A stretch of DNA of 64,000 bases from Rossellomorea vietnamensis (GCF_025398035.1 NZ_CP104558.1:744001-808000), one strand, 5' to 3'; numbered from the stretch's first letter, positions 17,721 to 27,396 are shown. A program made the numbers and translations. Notes: generated from the sequence alone by a model not told the origin.

Positions 17721-18377
17721 TCATTTCACCTTCTCTAAATATTCTCTGATTTCAATCAATTCACCGACCACGATGTCTGCTTCATGTAACTCATTTTCCT
17801 GAGAAAAATCAAAAGCACATCCGATGGAGAGGAACTCATTCGCCTCGGCTCCTTTAAAGTCAGATCGTCTGTCTCCGATCACAATTCCGTGACTGAGATT
17901 GTGATCCACCTTCACTTTCCGAATGAGTTCACCCTTATCCTCAGAGTCAATATCCTCAATACTATAGCAGGATAAGATCCATCGATCCAACCCGTAATAT
18001 TCCACGATTGCCTCCAGATAACGTGGATAGCCGTTACTTGCCACAAAAATCGGAAATCCCCTTTCGGACAAATAGGCTAAGAGGTCCTCTGTATGGGGAT
18101 AGAGGGCGCCCATTCCATCCAATATGTTTTGAATCAATTTATCCTGAAATACTTCATTTACTCTTTCATGTGTCTGCAAGGGATGCAGGGGCAATAGGGT
18201 CCTCCACACATCAGAAAGGGGGACACCCATTATTTCTCTATATTTTTCGAGAGGTGTATCCCCCTCCCACATTTCTTCATCTCTAAGTAATTGGAATGTA
18301 TCATGAAGTGAAGCCTCAAGAATGCGGTCTGTTTGAAATAATGTACCATCCATATCAAAAATCATTGCTGCTTTCAT
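17721..18377 (-). CDS. HAD-family phosphatase
   Basis: 218 residues. HAD motif I FDMDGTL is at 7-13, motif II VASNG near 114, a conserved Lys within the SEDKGELIRK region, and motif IV GDRRSDFKGA near 173. The cap helices lie between motifs I and II, as in the phosphoglycolate phosphatase-like (C1 cap) group. AAGGAG precedes the ATG. First gene of a probable two-gene unit with the Nudix hydrolase, suggesting a nucleotide or sugar-phosphate housekeeping role (inference). Substrate not predictable. Confidence 0.83.
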   Translation of the reverse strand: MKAAMIFDMDGTLFQTDRILEASLHDTFQLLRDEEMWEGDTPLEKYREIMGVPLSDVWRTLLPLHPLQTHERVNEVFQDKLIQNILDGMGALYPHTEDLLAYLSERGFPIFVASNGYPRYLEAIVEYYGLDRWILSCYSIEDIDSEDKGELIRKVKVDHNLSHGIVIGDRRSDFKGAEANEFLSIGCAFDFSQENELHEADIVVGELIEIREYLEKVK

Positions 18378-18530
18378 CTGTATTCTCCTTTATTGCCATA
18401 CGCACAGTCAGTATCCATGATGATTCGATCTTTCCACGAGCACTAAGCTATATCTAATCATATCAAATTTCCGCCCACTGTGAGGCAAACAATCTATAAG
18501 TAGGTTGGTCCAGCATCCTCAGACATAAAA

Positions 18531-18564
18531 AAAAGACACGTGAGACCTTCCTCTTGTGTCTTTT
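18531..18564 (-). terminator. Terminator after small membrane protein gene
   Basis: Arms AAAAGACAC / GTGTCTTTT with inner AAGAG / CTC pairing, followed on the minus strand by a run of T. Confidence 0.75.
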
Positions 18565-18587
18565 GCTTTTTCAGTATTCTCCGTTTT

Positions 18588-18767
18588 CTAAGAAGCGTTC
18601 GGAAGGTAAAGAAGGACCGCCAACATCATGCCGATCACAGAGAAGATGACAATTGTGACTGCTATCGACTTGTGATACTTTGAAACATGTTTCTTCTTTG
18701 ACACATTAAAAAACGTAAATGCCATTAACGAAAGAACAAACAAAGCTATAAACAAGAGCTCGCTCAT
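18588..18767 (-). CDS. Small two-helix membrane protein
   Basis: 59 residues from ATG 18767 (MSELLFIALFVLSLMAF...); an in-frame TTG at 18773 adds two residues. Two hydrophobic segments (about 3-19 and 35-54) are separated by a basic loop NVSKKKHVSKYHK, so both termini probably face outward or the loop lies inside. No family recognised. The upstream site AAAGGGAT is a modest ribosome site. A good terminator follows. Confidence 0.6.
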   Translation of the reverse strand: MSELLFIALFVLSLMAFTFFNVSKKKHVSKYHKSIAVTIVIFSVIGMMLAVLLYLPNAS

Positions 18768-18881
18768 GGACAATCCCTTTCTTTATTAAGGTGTTTATAT
18801 CTAAACTATATGAGAACACTTTACCATATTTTCTTATTCAACAAAAATTTTTACCTCGGTACATCATGAATCCAGATTGAA

Positions 18882-20093
18882 CTAGAAGTAATAATAAAGC
18901 CAGGGGGGTGTCTTTTGTAAGGCTTTTTCCCAGGAGGGCAGCTCATCGAAAGCTTCCATGGTCAGCTTTTCACTATCCTTCATATCATTTTCAATTAGGG
19001 ATTCCAAATGTTTCGCCACTTTTTCGTCCCGAATGATGCAGTTGCTCTCATCATTTAAGTAAAAGCTGCGCGGATCCCAATTGGCTGTCCCTACATCGGC
19101 CCATGCATGATCTACAACCATCACCTTACCGTGAAAAAACCCCTTCTGATACAGATATAATTTCACTCCTTCTTCTAAAAGGCTCTTTTCTATTCTGTAA
19201 CTAACGGGTTTGGTGAACCAGGCATCCGTATTATCCGGTACAAGGATATTCACCTCGACCCCTCTCTTCACTGCATCTTTCAATGCGGTGATAAGCTTAC
19301 TGTTGGGGATAAAATATGGCGTTGTGATGGTCACACTCGTTTCTGCTTCATTTATCCAGTCAATGGTTCTTTCAATAAGAGGATCTCCAGTAGAAAAAAT
19401 GAAATGAACAGTGCCTTCAGAGCTTGCTGACGTGTATGGTCGAGGAGCACTCTTTATACTCTCGCCACCGTCCTCTGTCCAATCTTTTTTGAACTGCTTA
19501 TATACTTCTTTCCCCGCATCGCCGGCCAACCGAATATGGTAGTCCCTCCAGTAGCCAAGCTTTGGATCTTTTCCGAGATATTCATCCCCCATGTTGAATC
19601 CTCCAATATAGGCAATGCTTTCATCAATGGAAATAAGCCTGCGATGGTTCCGATGGTGAAGGGAATAGAAAATATTCTTAAATTTAATGGGTCTGCTTTT
19701 CGTAACCTTTACTCCGGCCTTTTCCAGCCTCTTGATGGACTTTTTCTGAATATCTGACCCAAGAAAGTCAACAGATAGACGGACATCCACACCCGTTTGA
19801 GCTTTTTTCGTCAATACATCAAAAAACTCTTGAGAGACTTCGTCATCCCGAATGATAAAGAAGTGGATCCAAACATATTGTTCAGCGGACTCAATATCCT
19901 TAAAAAGGTTTTGATAAAAGCTTTTTCCTGTATTATAAACGTCAATTGAAGCATTACTTGAAAGGGTTTCTGTCATCGGGTGGGTTCTCGTATAGTTTTT
20001 CACACCTTGTTTTACATCCCATTGCATGATAAGAATCAATACCACGGATATCGCAGTCACGGCCATCATGGCTATTATTATTTTCTTCAACAC
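18882..20093 (-). CDS. Phospholipase D-family cardiolipin synthase (YwjE-like)
   Basis: 403 residues from GTG 20093, six nt after a GGGGGG site; an ATG at 20111 lies upstream of that site. An N-terminal membrane anchor (about 5-22) is followed by two PLD modules. The second HKD motif is canonical (HGKVMVVD with GTANWDPRS). The first reads HRRLISID with GGFN, so the usual lysine is arginine and GS is GG. Known family reaction: condensation of phosphatidylglycerol to cardiolipin at the membrane. Separated from the upstream vanZ gene by a terminator, so monocistronic. Confidence 0.83.
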   Translation of the reverse strand: MLKKIIIAMMAVTAISVVLILIMQWDVKQGVKNYTRTHPMTETLSSNASIDVYNTGKSFYQNLFKDIESAEQYVWIHFFIIRDDEVSQEFFDVLTKKAQTGVDVRLSVDFLGSDIQKKSIKRLEKAGVKVTKSRPIKFKNIFYSLHHRNHRRLISIDESIAYIGGFNMGDEYLGKDPKLGYWRDYHIRLAGDAGKEVYKQFKKDWTEDGGESIKSAPRPYTSASSEGTVHFIFSTGDPLIERTIDWINEAETSVTITTPYFIPNSKLITALKDAVKRGVEVNILVPDNTDAWFTKPVSYRIEKSLLEEGVKLYLYQKGFFHGKVMVVDHAWADVGTANWDPRSFYLNDESNCIIRDEKVAKHLESLIENDMKDSEKLTMEAFDELPSWEKALQKTPPWLYYYF

Positions 20094-20194
20094 GAGAATC
20101 CCCCCTTTCATGGTATTGATAGCTTTTGTTTATAGGGAAGGACTATACATCCGTGGTCAAAGTTTATCGATGAACAGGCTAAATGAGAAGCAAT

Positions 20195-20225
20195 AAAAGA
20201 GCGTCAACATAACGTCGACGCTCTT
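20195..20225 (-). terminator. Terminator of vanZ-family gene
   Basis: Perfect arms AAGAGCGTC / GACGCTCTT with TTTT on the minus strand, overlapping the stop codon of the VanZ gene. Confidence 0.8.
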
Positions 20226-20775
20226 ACTTGATTTTCTTATTGATTTTCAACAATGTATAGATATAGCGGGCGATGACGAACAGAATGCCGCCTATAAATG
20301 ATCCCATTGTGTTCATCATCCAATCATCAATATCCGTTGCTCTTCCTAAATGCAAGTAGTATTGAGCCAACTCAATTCCAAATGAAAAGATCCCCCCAAG
20401 GAAAGTGACCATCAATATTAATTGTTTGGATTGTCTCATCCACCAGGCAAGAAAAAAGGTGAAGGGAATAAACAATATAATATTGGCAAGGAGATTACGG
20501 ATTGGTACATCCAAATGATTACGGTACAACAGATTCAACTTTAAATTGGAGAAAGGATCGAAATTCACTGATCCCTCTGAAACGTTTTCCAATGGAGTCA
20601 AGGTGATCAGACAGATGCCACCGATTGAAATACATGTAAATAATACAGGGAGTAAGTTCAGCCAGCTGCCCTTACCCCTTCTTTTCTTCCAAAAGGAGAT
20701 CGCAAAGATAAGGGTAACCGTCACAAAGATCATTATCGGAAGCACCCAGCCAAATGCGCTCCATAACTCTTTCAT
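20224..20775 (-). CDS. VanZ-family membrane protein
   Basis: 183 residues with about five membrane segments. The VanZ-type core is visible: LLANIILFIPFTFFLAWWMR, GGIFSFGIELAQYYLHLGRATDIDDWMMNTMGSFIGG. The Glu of GIELAQ and the Arg/Asp of GRATDIDDWMMNT are the conserved polar residues of the family. VanZ itself gives low-level teicoplanin resistance; chromosomal homologues have no proven role. It lies 94 nt downstream of selB on the same strand, with its own AGGATAGG site. Confidence 0.83.
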   Translation of the reverse strand: MKELWSAFGWVLPIMIFVTVTLIFAISFWKKRRGKGSWLNLLPVLFTCISIGGICLITLTPLENVSEGSVNFDPFSNLKLNLLYRNHLDVPIRNLLANIILFIPFTFFLAWWMRQSKQLILMVTFLGGIFSFGIELAQYYLHLGRATDIDDWMMNTMGSFIGGILFVIARYIYTLLKINKKIK

Positions 20776-20869
20776 AATTTCCTATCCTACTTTCTACTAT
20801 GCCACAGAATGATCAGCAGCAATTTGTACTTTAGTTATGTTGATCAACCAGAATATACTTCCTTCCCAC

Positions 20870-22765
20870 TTATTCTTTATCCTTATCATTATAGCCCATC
20901 CATTTTCGTTTCCCTTCTATGCGAAGCGTCACCCCTTCTTTATCAAGCTTTTCCAGGAAAGGAATCATATATTTTCTGGATAAGCCGAGTATTTCTTTCG
21001 CTTCCCCTACTTGAAATGCTTCATCTGTATGCTTCCTCAAGCGAATGGTTGCATCGTTAAACACCCCAGATGAATAAGCTTTCTTATCGTCCAGGGGTAT
21101 TATTTTCTTTTCCTGTACGAAGAATCGATTGAAGTCCGATTGCCACTTCTCCGGTATCCCTACCCTCTCAAAATACTCTTCCATGTCTTTTACCTGTGTG
21201 CCGTCCCTTTCCAGTAAATCGAGAAGCTGATTGCATCGCTTCTCCCAAGCTGGTGGCAGACGGGGTGTGAAACCAACCAAACGAACAAGACCTTTTCCCT
21301 CGACCAAATTCCCGTCCTCCAACACATAATCTGCCAGACTTTCAGGATATTCACTCAAGCGTTGCTTTAATTCTGCACGATTCACTCCCCTCAATAAGGG
21401 AAATTTCTCATGAAACGTCAATAGGAAATATTTAATCGCATTCCGGCATTCTTTAACGATTTTACAATGGGTTATGGTTGAATCAGAAAGTTGAATCCAT
21501 TCCTGTTCCTTAAGTAACTCAGCCATACATTCTTCTGAAAGGGATCCTTCCTTTTTCAACGTTTCCCTATCAAGGGATTTATATCGATCAAGTACTCTTA
21601 GTGCCCTTTCACCCGGGGTTCCTTCAATCAGGGATTTAAGGTAGCCAATCGTTTCTTCTCCAAACCGGTAATTGCCTCCGTTCGGCTGTATGATCCACCC
21701 TCCACCGATGGTTTCAACCGGTGAGGGCCTCCTGATAATAAAACGGTCTCCACGTTTAACCATGATGGATTCATCAAGGCGTATCTGGCATAGAATCGTG
21801 TCGGTGTCTATACCTACTTCCACTTTATTTCGATCAAAGAACACAAGCTTCCCGAAGACCTCAGACGTTCCTGTATGGATCATGACCCGCATTCTCTGCT
21901 TGATTTCATAACGGACAGTATGTAGTACTTGAATGCAAACGTCAATAGTGTTTGCCGTAAAAAGGTGAGGGGAAGAGACAAGTACATTTCCCCGTTTAAG
22001 GGATTTATGGTCCACACCGGGAAGGTTGACAGCAGCCCGTTGACCGGCGTATCCCATTTCTGCCTTACGGTGGTGAACCTGAATTTGTTTCGCTTTTGTA
22101 TGTATCCCCAGTGGGAGAATGGTCAGATCCTGACCCGTCTCCAGACTTCCTTCATAAATCGTTCCTCTCACCACCGTTCCCTGCCCCTTTACAGTAAAGA
22201 CCTGATCAACAGGCAATCGAAAATCCCCTGCGGTATTCCTTGAAGGCAGACCTTTCAAGGAGGAAATGATGGTTTCTTTAAGGGCCGTCACTCCTTCGCC
22301 TGTCAATCCGTCGGCCGATAGTATGGGAGAGCCTTCAAATTCGGTTCCCTTCAATTCTTCGCTGACTTCTTCCCGGGCGATCTCTCTCAAATCTTCTTCG
22401 ACTTTAGAAATTTTTGTCAAGACGACAATGCATTGACTTATTCCAAGTAGGGACAGAATATCTAGATGCTCTTTCGTTTGCGGCATCACTCCTTCATCAG
22501 CTGCAACTGCGAGTACAACAAGATCGATTCCCGCTACACCTGCAATCATTTGACGGATGAAGCGTTCGTGACCCGGCACATCCACTACAGAAATCTCAAT
22601 CGTATCATCCTCATACAAAGGAGCGAATCCAGGTTCAATTGAGATACTCCGCTCCTTTTCCTCTTTAAGCCGATCGGTGTCAACCGAAGTCAGTGCCTTT
22701 GTGAGAGTGGTTTTTCCATGATCGATATGTCCGGCCATTCCAATCGTGTAATGGTCCTTTCTCAT
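20870..22765 (-). CDS. selB: Selenocysteine-specific translation elongation factor SelB
   Basis: 631 residues from ATG 22765, preceded by GGGGAG; a longer frame to 22891 is rejected because it overlaps the upstream small gene. G1 GHIDHGKTT (12-20) and G3 DVPGHE (62-67) are intact. Beta-barrel EF-Tu-like domains follow ([16 protein letters not shown]). The C-terminal ~270 residues are winged-helix repeats that bind the SECIS hairpin. G4 reads TKIS (117-120) instead of TKxD, and the switch I region reads [11 protein letters not shown]. Role: delivers Sec-tRNA to UGA codons. It agrees with selC at 34198. selA and selD are not nearby. Confidence 0.93.
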   Translation of the reverse strand: MRKDHYTIGMAGHIDHGKTTLTKALTSVDTDRLKEEKERSISIEPGFAPLYEDDTIEISVVDVPGHERFIRQMIAGVAGIDLVVLAVAADEGVMPQTKEHLDILSLLGISQCIVVLTKISKVEEDLREIAREEVSEELKGTEFEGSPILSADGLTGEGVTALKETIISSLKGLPSRNTAGDFRLPVDQVFTVKGQGTVVRGTIYEGSLETGQDLTILPLGIHTKAKQIQVHHRKAEMGYAGQRAAVNLPGVDHKSLKRGNVLVSSPHLFTANTIDVCIQVLHTVRYEIKQRMRVMIHTGTSEVFGKLVFFDRNKVEVGIDTDTILCQIRLDESIMVKRGDRFIIRRPSPVETIGGGWIIQPNGGNYRFGEETIGYLKSLIEGTPGERALRVLDRYKSLDRETLKKEGSLSEECMAELLKEQEWIQLSDSTITHCKIVKECRNAIKYFLLTFHEKFPLLRGVNRAELKQRLSEYPESLADYVLEDGNLVEGKGLVRLVGFTPRLPPAWEKRCNQLLDLLERDGTQVKDMEEYFERVGIPEKWQSDFNRFFVQEKKIIPLDDKKAYSSGVFNDATIRLRKHTDEAFQVGEAKEILGLSRKYMIPFLEKLDKEGVTLRIEGKRKWMGYNDKDKE

Positions 22766-22782
22766 CCTCTCCCCACTTTCTA

Positions 22783-22932
22783 TCATTTCTTCTTGAATCT
22801 GAATACCAGTACCCCTGCCATGATAGCAAAACAAACGGCAAACAGAACTCCCTTCCATACTTCCCCGTCTGAAAAGGATTTCACTACCCATATAAAAATG
22901 AATAATGTGATCAGTATATCAATTATCAGCAT
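22783..22932 (-). CDS. Tiny two-helix membrane protein upstream of selB
   Basis: 49 residues from ATG 22932 (MLIIDILITLFIFIWVVKS...); an in-frame GTG at 22956 would add eight. Two membrane helices (about 2-17 and 26-43) flank a polar SFSDGEVWKG turn, and the end is basic (FRFKKK). It lies 36 nt after the acetyltransferase stop and its stop is 17 nt before selB, so it is probably in one transcript with both. The ribosome site is weak and start choice is uncertain. No family recognised. Confidence 0.55.
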   Translation of the reverse strand: MLIIDILITLFIFIWVVKSFSDGEVWKGVLFAVCFAIMAGVLVFRFKKK

Positions 22933-22968
22933 TCCCTTAGAATTTCGAATTTGCACTCACCTGCTGTT

Positions 22969-23508
22969 CTATAATTTAGCTGTAGATTCCTTAACATTAT
23001 CATATTCCCTCTTAACAGCACCACCCGGACGAAATCTCGCCATGCAATATTCCCCCGCAAATCGGCCATTCTGGACAATGGAGGCATGTTTGAACCCCTC
23101 ATCTTCAAATCCCAATCTCTCATATAAAGCTTTCGCTTTGGTATTAACGTCTATGACTGTCAGCTCAATACGCTCGATCATCAACCAATTATCCGCCAAA
23201 TCGATGGCATTCTGAATGAGGCTGGTTCCGATTCCCCTCCCATGATATTGCTCATCAATAAATACGAATAAACTTCCCGTGTGGGAACGTCTGCCGAGGC
23301 CTTGGCTTAATCCGCAGAGCCCCACTACCATCCCATCCACTTCTGCTATAAAATCATGCTGGTTGGTTGAAGGGTTCTTCAATCTCGATTCAAACTTCTC
23401 GACCCTCAAACTCGGTAACGCGATGATATTGGGTAGAACCGTCTTTTGGCGCATGATTTCTACTATTCTTTCAGCATCTTTCACTTCGATCGGACGAATT
23501 TTCATCAT
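22969..23508 (-). CDS. GNAT-family N-acetyltransferase
   Basis: 179 residues from ATG 23508, five nt after GGGAG. Full GNAT fold: MKIRPIEVKDAERI at the N-terminus, VDGMVVGLCGL (motif C/D), the acetyl-CoA loop DEQYHGRGIGTSLI, and ELTVIDVNTKAKALYERLGFEDEG with the motif B Tyr. The length and ending GEYCMARF resemble YhhY/SpeG-like enzymes, but the substrate cannot be told. Probably transcribed with the small membrane protein and selB. Confidence 0.85.
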   Translation of the reverse strand: MMKIRPIEVKDAERIVEIMRQKTVLPNIIALPSLRVEKFESRLKNPSTNQHDFIAEVDGMVVGLCGLSQGLGRRSHTGSLFVFIDEQYHGRGIGTSLIQNAIDLADNWLMIERIELTVIDVNTKAKALYERLGFEDEGFKHASIVQNGRFAGEYCMARFRPGGAVKREYDNVKESTAKL

Positions 23509-23571
23509 GTCAACTCCCATTCCTTTTCATCATTATAATCGTTAGCATCCTAATATTGGAATGAAAAATCG

Positions 23572-23610
23572 CAAAAAAAAAAGAGAATCACGCATCCTGT
23601 GATTCTCTTA
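23572..23610 (-). terminator. Terminator of the SCO1-like gene
   Basis: Perfect arms AAGAGAATCAC / GTGATTCTCTT followed by ten T on the minus strand. Confidence 0.9.
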
Positions 23611-23617
23611 GTATGAT

Positions 23618-24214
23618 TTATTCAGATCCTTCTTTAATTAATGTTTCCATATCCTGAACGATTTCATCATACGGAACATCGCTGTTGCCACTGTATGTTT
23701 TAACGACAGTCCCTTTCTGGTTCACCAGATAGAAGCTGGTCCCATGAATCATCTGATCGGAATTAGGATCGTCCGCTACGATTGAACGGAAGGAGTGTTC
23801 CGCAAGGTCCTTCACTTCATCGAATTCATAACCGGTCAAAAGCTCCCATTTACTTGTGTCTGCTTCGAAATTTGATATGTACTCTTTTAATGCGTCTGGT
23901 GTATCTGTTTCCGGATCCACACTGAAGGAAACGATTTTATAATCTTTTACCCCTTCTTCTTTTAACTTCTTTTGCAGCTTTGTCAAGTTGAAGGTCATTG
24001 GCGGGCAAACTGTTTCGCAACTGGTAAAGATGAAGTCGGCTATCCAGACCTGTCCCTTTAAATCTTTTAAGCTGACTTGTTTATTGTTCTGATTCGTATA
24101 GGAAAATTCTTCCACTTCATAATCCGTTTCTGCTTGAAAGTCACTGTTGCTGCAACCTGCAAGGAGTACCCCGATGATGGTCATCACCACAATGAATGTT
24201 TTGGTTTTTGACAT
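23618..24214 (-). CDS. SCO1/SenC-family copper lipoprotein (YpmQ-like)
   Basis: 198 residues from ATG 24214 with GGAGGAGAT just upstream. A lipoprotein signal ends in LLAGC (C21). The thioredoxin-like domain has FTSCETVCPPM (C66, C70) and H157 in MIHGTSFYL, the three copper ligands of SCO proteins. Known role: delivery of copper to the CuA centre of cytochrome c oxidase, or thiol reduction, at the outer face of the membrane. Closest recalled homologue is B. subtilis YpmQ. Monocistronic. Confidence 0.9.
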   Translation of the reverse strand: MSKTKTFIVVMTIIGVLLAGCSNSDFQAETDYEVEEFSYTNQNNKQVSLKDLKGQVWIADFIFTSCETVCPPMTFNLTKLQKKLKEEGVKDYKIVSFSVDPETDTPDALKEYISNFEADTSKWELLTGYEFDEVKDLAEHSFRSIVADDPNSDQMIHGTSFYLVNQKGTVVKTYSGNSDVPYDEIVQDMETLIKEGSE

Positions 24215-24376
24215 CTTTATCTCCTCCGACTTTATCTGTCTCTCCCATTCTATGTTAGTAAAAAGAGGATAAAAAAACAATTCCTGATGATAAGATTCAT
24301 TGTCTATTTTGTGAAACCTCTGTTCCTGAGCTTATTATATGAATGATGTACAACTGAATTCCGATCTCTATAGCAT

Positions 24377-24673
24377 TTATTCTTCCCGCTCCTTCATCTT
24401 CTTCTTTGAAAAGAGATAATGCAGGGTGAACCCATGAACGACCATAATCGTTAGGAATGCAAGGAAATAATAGAATACACCCATCACCCCGTCTGAAATG
24501 TCCTCTGTGATAAGCCACCATACAGATGCAAAGATAAGAAAAACAAATTGAAGGGCGACTCCTTCTAAAAATGGTTTCTTATAAGAATTGAAATCCAATA
24601 ATCTCTTCCAGCTCCAACCGATCGCAATGACAGCAGATACTACTAATAACATGATATAAATACTTATTTGCAC
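24377..24673 (-). CDS. Hypothetical three-helix membrane protein
   Basis: 98 residues from GTG 24673, ten nt after GGAGG. Three hydrophobic segments (about 3-21, 38-54, 64-86) are joined by short polar turns, with a strongly charged tail FSKKKMKEREE. It resembles DUF4181-like small Bacillus proteins in size and layout, but I cannot assign a family with confidence. Lies between the SCO1-like gene and the ger operon on the same strand; the 160-nt gap before the former suggests separate transcripts. Confidence 0.6.
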   Translation of the reverse strand: MQISIYIMLLVVSAVIAIGWSWKRLLDFNSYKKPFLEGVALQFVFLIFASVWWLITEDISDGVMGVFYYFLAFLTIMVVHGFTLHYLFSKKKMKEREE

Positions 24674-24737
24674 AGTGATTGTTCCTCCATTCCCTAAGAC
24701 CTACCTTCATGTTATGCAATTCAATTGGAAAAAGAAA

Positions 24738-24772
24738 GAGAAAAAGGAAATTCATGTGGTGATTTCCTTCTC
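24738..24772 (-). terminator. Terminator of the ger operon
   Basis: Arms AAGGAAAT / ATTTCCTT followed by TTTTCTCTTTC on the minus strand, 5 nt after the gerC-type stop. Confidence 0.7.
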
Positions 24773-24776
24773 TTTA

Positions 24777-25937
24777 TTATCTCGTTTCTTTTATATATCG
24801 GTAGGCATTGAAATGTTTGATCTCAACTTTCACATTTACTTTTTTTAGTGAATTGTCTGATAGGTAAAATCTGTCACCATCATTTTCCAAATCATTGAAC
24901 TTTTCAGGATGGGAACGATACCACCGTTCACCCACATCGAATAGATCCATCTTCTTCTCGAAACCAAGTTGATAAGTCTTCGTAATCTTTTCTTCTAACG
25001 ATTTTTGAAGATTAGCCTGTAAATCTTTGAGAGGCATATCATTTATCTTTTCTAACAATTCAGCTTCCACGCTTACTTCCAACGAAAATTTCGGGAAATT
25101 CGCATGATCTTCATGATATTTCACTTTCGGTTCATCTGCTGTTAATTTAAATGTCGACAGGACCTCACCCTCTTCATATAAGGCATAATCGAGTGAATTT
25201 TTCTTATTCTGAAGCCAGTCCACAGTCATGGATTCACTCGCCGAAATTTCCCCTTTGAATGTTTCATCTTGAAAGACGCTATATCCATCTAAATAGAGAG
25301 AAGCTACTTCCTCATCTGCATGCCATGATTGACGGTCGATTGCTATATTTGGAATCAGCGCAGTACCCATCGGTTCATAATATTCCCTTAAGAAGTGCAT
25401 CAAGCTCGTTGAATCGATGTCATTTTCGATTCCCTCTGATTTTTCTTCGGTCAGGAGAACCGTGTATACAGGCGGGTAATCAAATAATCCCTTCGCACTA
25501 AAAATATCTTCAATATTCGTATCTGTTACAAACAGTTCGAGGCTGGGCCGCAGGGAACGGTTTCTGCCAACGTCCTCTAATACTTCTTTGAATTTATACT
25601 TCAATAGATTCTTGGACAAGACAAGCGTTTTGGTGTGTCCAAAAAATAATGGCGGTCTCGATACTTTATATAAGTTACTGACTGCTATGTTCAAGGTTTT
25701 CCCTTTGGCAGAGCCTACAAAGGTCGGGATCGGATCAGTTGATCTGCTTCCCTCCTGCTTCGCGACATTTGCAAAATTCAATCCCTGGATGTATGCAGTA
25801 TATTCATCTTTTATTTCATCATAATCCAAACCAATTGCGACAATATAGGTTAAGTCCTGGATGTTTTTTGATCCAGTACAACCCGATAAAGCAAGCATCA
25901 AAAGAATGATCATGAATTTAGTTATCTTGTTGTTCAT
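24777..25937 (-). CDS. Spore germination receptor subunit C (Ger(x)C lipoprotein)
   Basis: 386 residues. A lipoprotein signal ends LALSGCTGS (Cys 20). Family-specific segments include TYIVAIGLDYDE, GHTKTLVLSKNL and a C-terminal domain ending KVNVKVEIKHFNAYRYI. Known role: the C subunit of a nutrient germinant receptor, anchored in the spore inner membrane and facing outward. The start overlaps the A subunit by 20 nt. Which paralogue group (GerA, GerB, GerK) it belongs to cannot be told by eye, so no symbol is given. Confidence 0.92.
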   Translation of the reverse strand: MNNKITKFMIILLMLALSGCTGSKNIQDLTYIVAIGLDYDEIKDEYTAYIQGLNFANVAKQEGSRSTDPIPTFVGSAKGKTLNIAVSNLYKVSRPPLFFGHTKTLVLSKNLLKYKFKEVLEDVGRNRSLRPSLELFVTDTNIEDIFSAKGLFDYPPVYTVLLTEEKSEGIENDIDSTSLMHFLREYYEPMGTALIPNIAIDRQSWHADEEVASLYLDGYSVFQDETFKGEISASESMTVDWLQNKKNSLDYALYEEGEVLSTFKLTADEPKVKYHEDHANFPKFSLEVSVEAELLEKINDMPLKDLQANLQKSLEEKITKTYQLGFEKKMDLFDVGERWYRSHPEKFNDLENDGDRFYLSDNSLKKVNVKVEIKHFNAYRYIKETR

Positions 25938-27396
25938 TTGGATGATTACCTTTCCTCGTTTGGTCTACGGGATTAGTGGAAGACGTTCGCTGCTTATAGA
26001 ACTGGATTGGCATCCTTAGAAAGGATCGTATGGCTTCGTTCCATCCAATAGGAGCAACCGTCCCTAAATAAGGTGCACCGAAAGATGAGAGGGTGGATAA
26101 ATAAAGGACCGTCAGGATGAAGATCATGACAACACCAAACAAGCCAAAGAACGTACTTACCAGTAATACAAGGAACCTGAGTACCGTCGTCCCATATTTC
26201 AAGGATTGATTGACGAGGGTGAAGGAAGATATATATGTAATGGCACCAATGACCAGCATGGTTGGTGATGTCATGCCTGCCCTGATAGCCGCATCCCCTA
26301 CAATCAACCCTCCCAATACCGACACGGTTTGTCCGATTGCCCTCGGAAGACGTACACCCGCTTCATTGAAGAACTCGAATAAAAACAGGACAATGAACAT
26401 TTCCACCGGTGCTGACAGAGGCAGTCCGAAACGAGACATGGAGATGGTTGCCACAAGCAGATAAGGGATTTGTTCAATGTTATAGGCAGAGAAAGCCACC
26501 CAAATCCCAGGTAAGAATGCAGAAATTAATATTCCCACCATCCTTATGACTCTTTCAAGGGACACGTACACATAATTGATGCTTGAGTCTTCCGGAGACT
26601 TAATTTGCATCAATAAATTGACCGGAGCCAAAGAAATAGTCGGAAAACCATCGACAATCAGTGCAAACCTTCCCTGATTTAACGAGTCGACGATGAAATC
26701 CGGTCTTCCTGTGTAGTCGAAACTTGTAAATATTGAATAAGGATTATCATCAATAAGTGATTCAAGATGCTGATTCCCCGTCAATACGTCGATGTCTATC
26801 TTATCAAGCCTTGTGTATAATTCATTCAGCACACTCTTATCGATAACATCATCCAGATACAAAATCGCTACTTCAGTATGTGACCTTGTTCCAATCTTAT
26901 ATTTTTCTACACATAGGGAGGGGGTGAACAATCTCCTTCTGATTAAAGAAATATTCGTATTCAAATCTTCCACGAATCCGTCTTTAGGTCCCCGGATCGA
27001 AGTTTCCAAAGATGATTCTTCCGGTAATCTTTTCGGTAAATTTCCTGCGTGGATGGAAATAACCCTTTCTTCAACAAAGAGAAGGACAAACCCTGAAAAT
27101 AGAGCGGAAGACCATTCTTCAATCGAGCCCTGTGTGATTTCATCTGTCTGAAACAAACTCTTGATTTTTTCAACGAAGGTTACATGGGAGGTTTCTTTAA
27201 CCTTTGGAAAAATATATTGATCTAAATAATGCCGATCCACGAGACTATCAAAATAAACGATGGTCGTTTCCGTCCCATTAAAGAAATGGGCCTTGATCAA
27301 TAAATCCTGACTATGTGAGAATAATTCCCTCAATTCTGCCAGGGTTGCTCCTTTGGATTCCTTACTTGTTGTCTTTTCTTTAGGGGCTTTCTTCAT
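25918..27396 (-). CDS. Spore germination receptor subunit A (GerA family)
   Basis: 492 residues from ATG 27396 (AAAGGAT 8 nt upstream). A soluble N-terminal domain (1-250) contains SIRGPKDGFVEDLNTNISLIRRR, the strongest GerA-family signature. IVDGFPTISLAPV and a membrane domain of about five segments follow (290-445), with PVEMFIVLFLFEFFNEAGVRLP. Known role: A subunit of the germinant receptor, forming a membrane channel-like oligomer. Middle gene of a B-A-C operon. Confidence 0.94.
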   Translation of the reverse strand: MKKAPKEKTTSKESKGATLAELRELFSHSQDLLIKAHFFNGTETTIVYFDSLVDRHYLDQYIFPKVKETSHVTFVEKIKSLFQTDEITQGSIEEWSSALFSGFVLLFVEERVISIHAGNLPKRLPEESSLETSIRGPKDGFVEDLNTNISLIRRRLFTPSLCVEKYKIGTRSHTEVAILYLDDVIDKSVLNELYTRLDKIDIDVLTGNQHLESLIDDNPYSIFTSFDYTGRPDFIVDSLNQGRFALIVDGFPTISLAPVNLLMQIKSPEDSSINYVYVSLERVIRMVGILISAFLPGIWVAFSAYNIEQIPYLLVATISMSRFGLPLSAPVEMFIVLFLFEFFNEAGVRLPRAIGQTVSVLGGLIVGDAAIRAGMTSPTMLVIGAITYISSFTLVNQSLKYGTTVLRFLVLLVSTFFGLFGVVMIFILTVLYLSTLSSFGAPYLGTVAPIGWNEAIRSFLRMPIQFYKQRTSSTNPVDQTRKGNHPNEQQDN

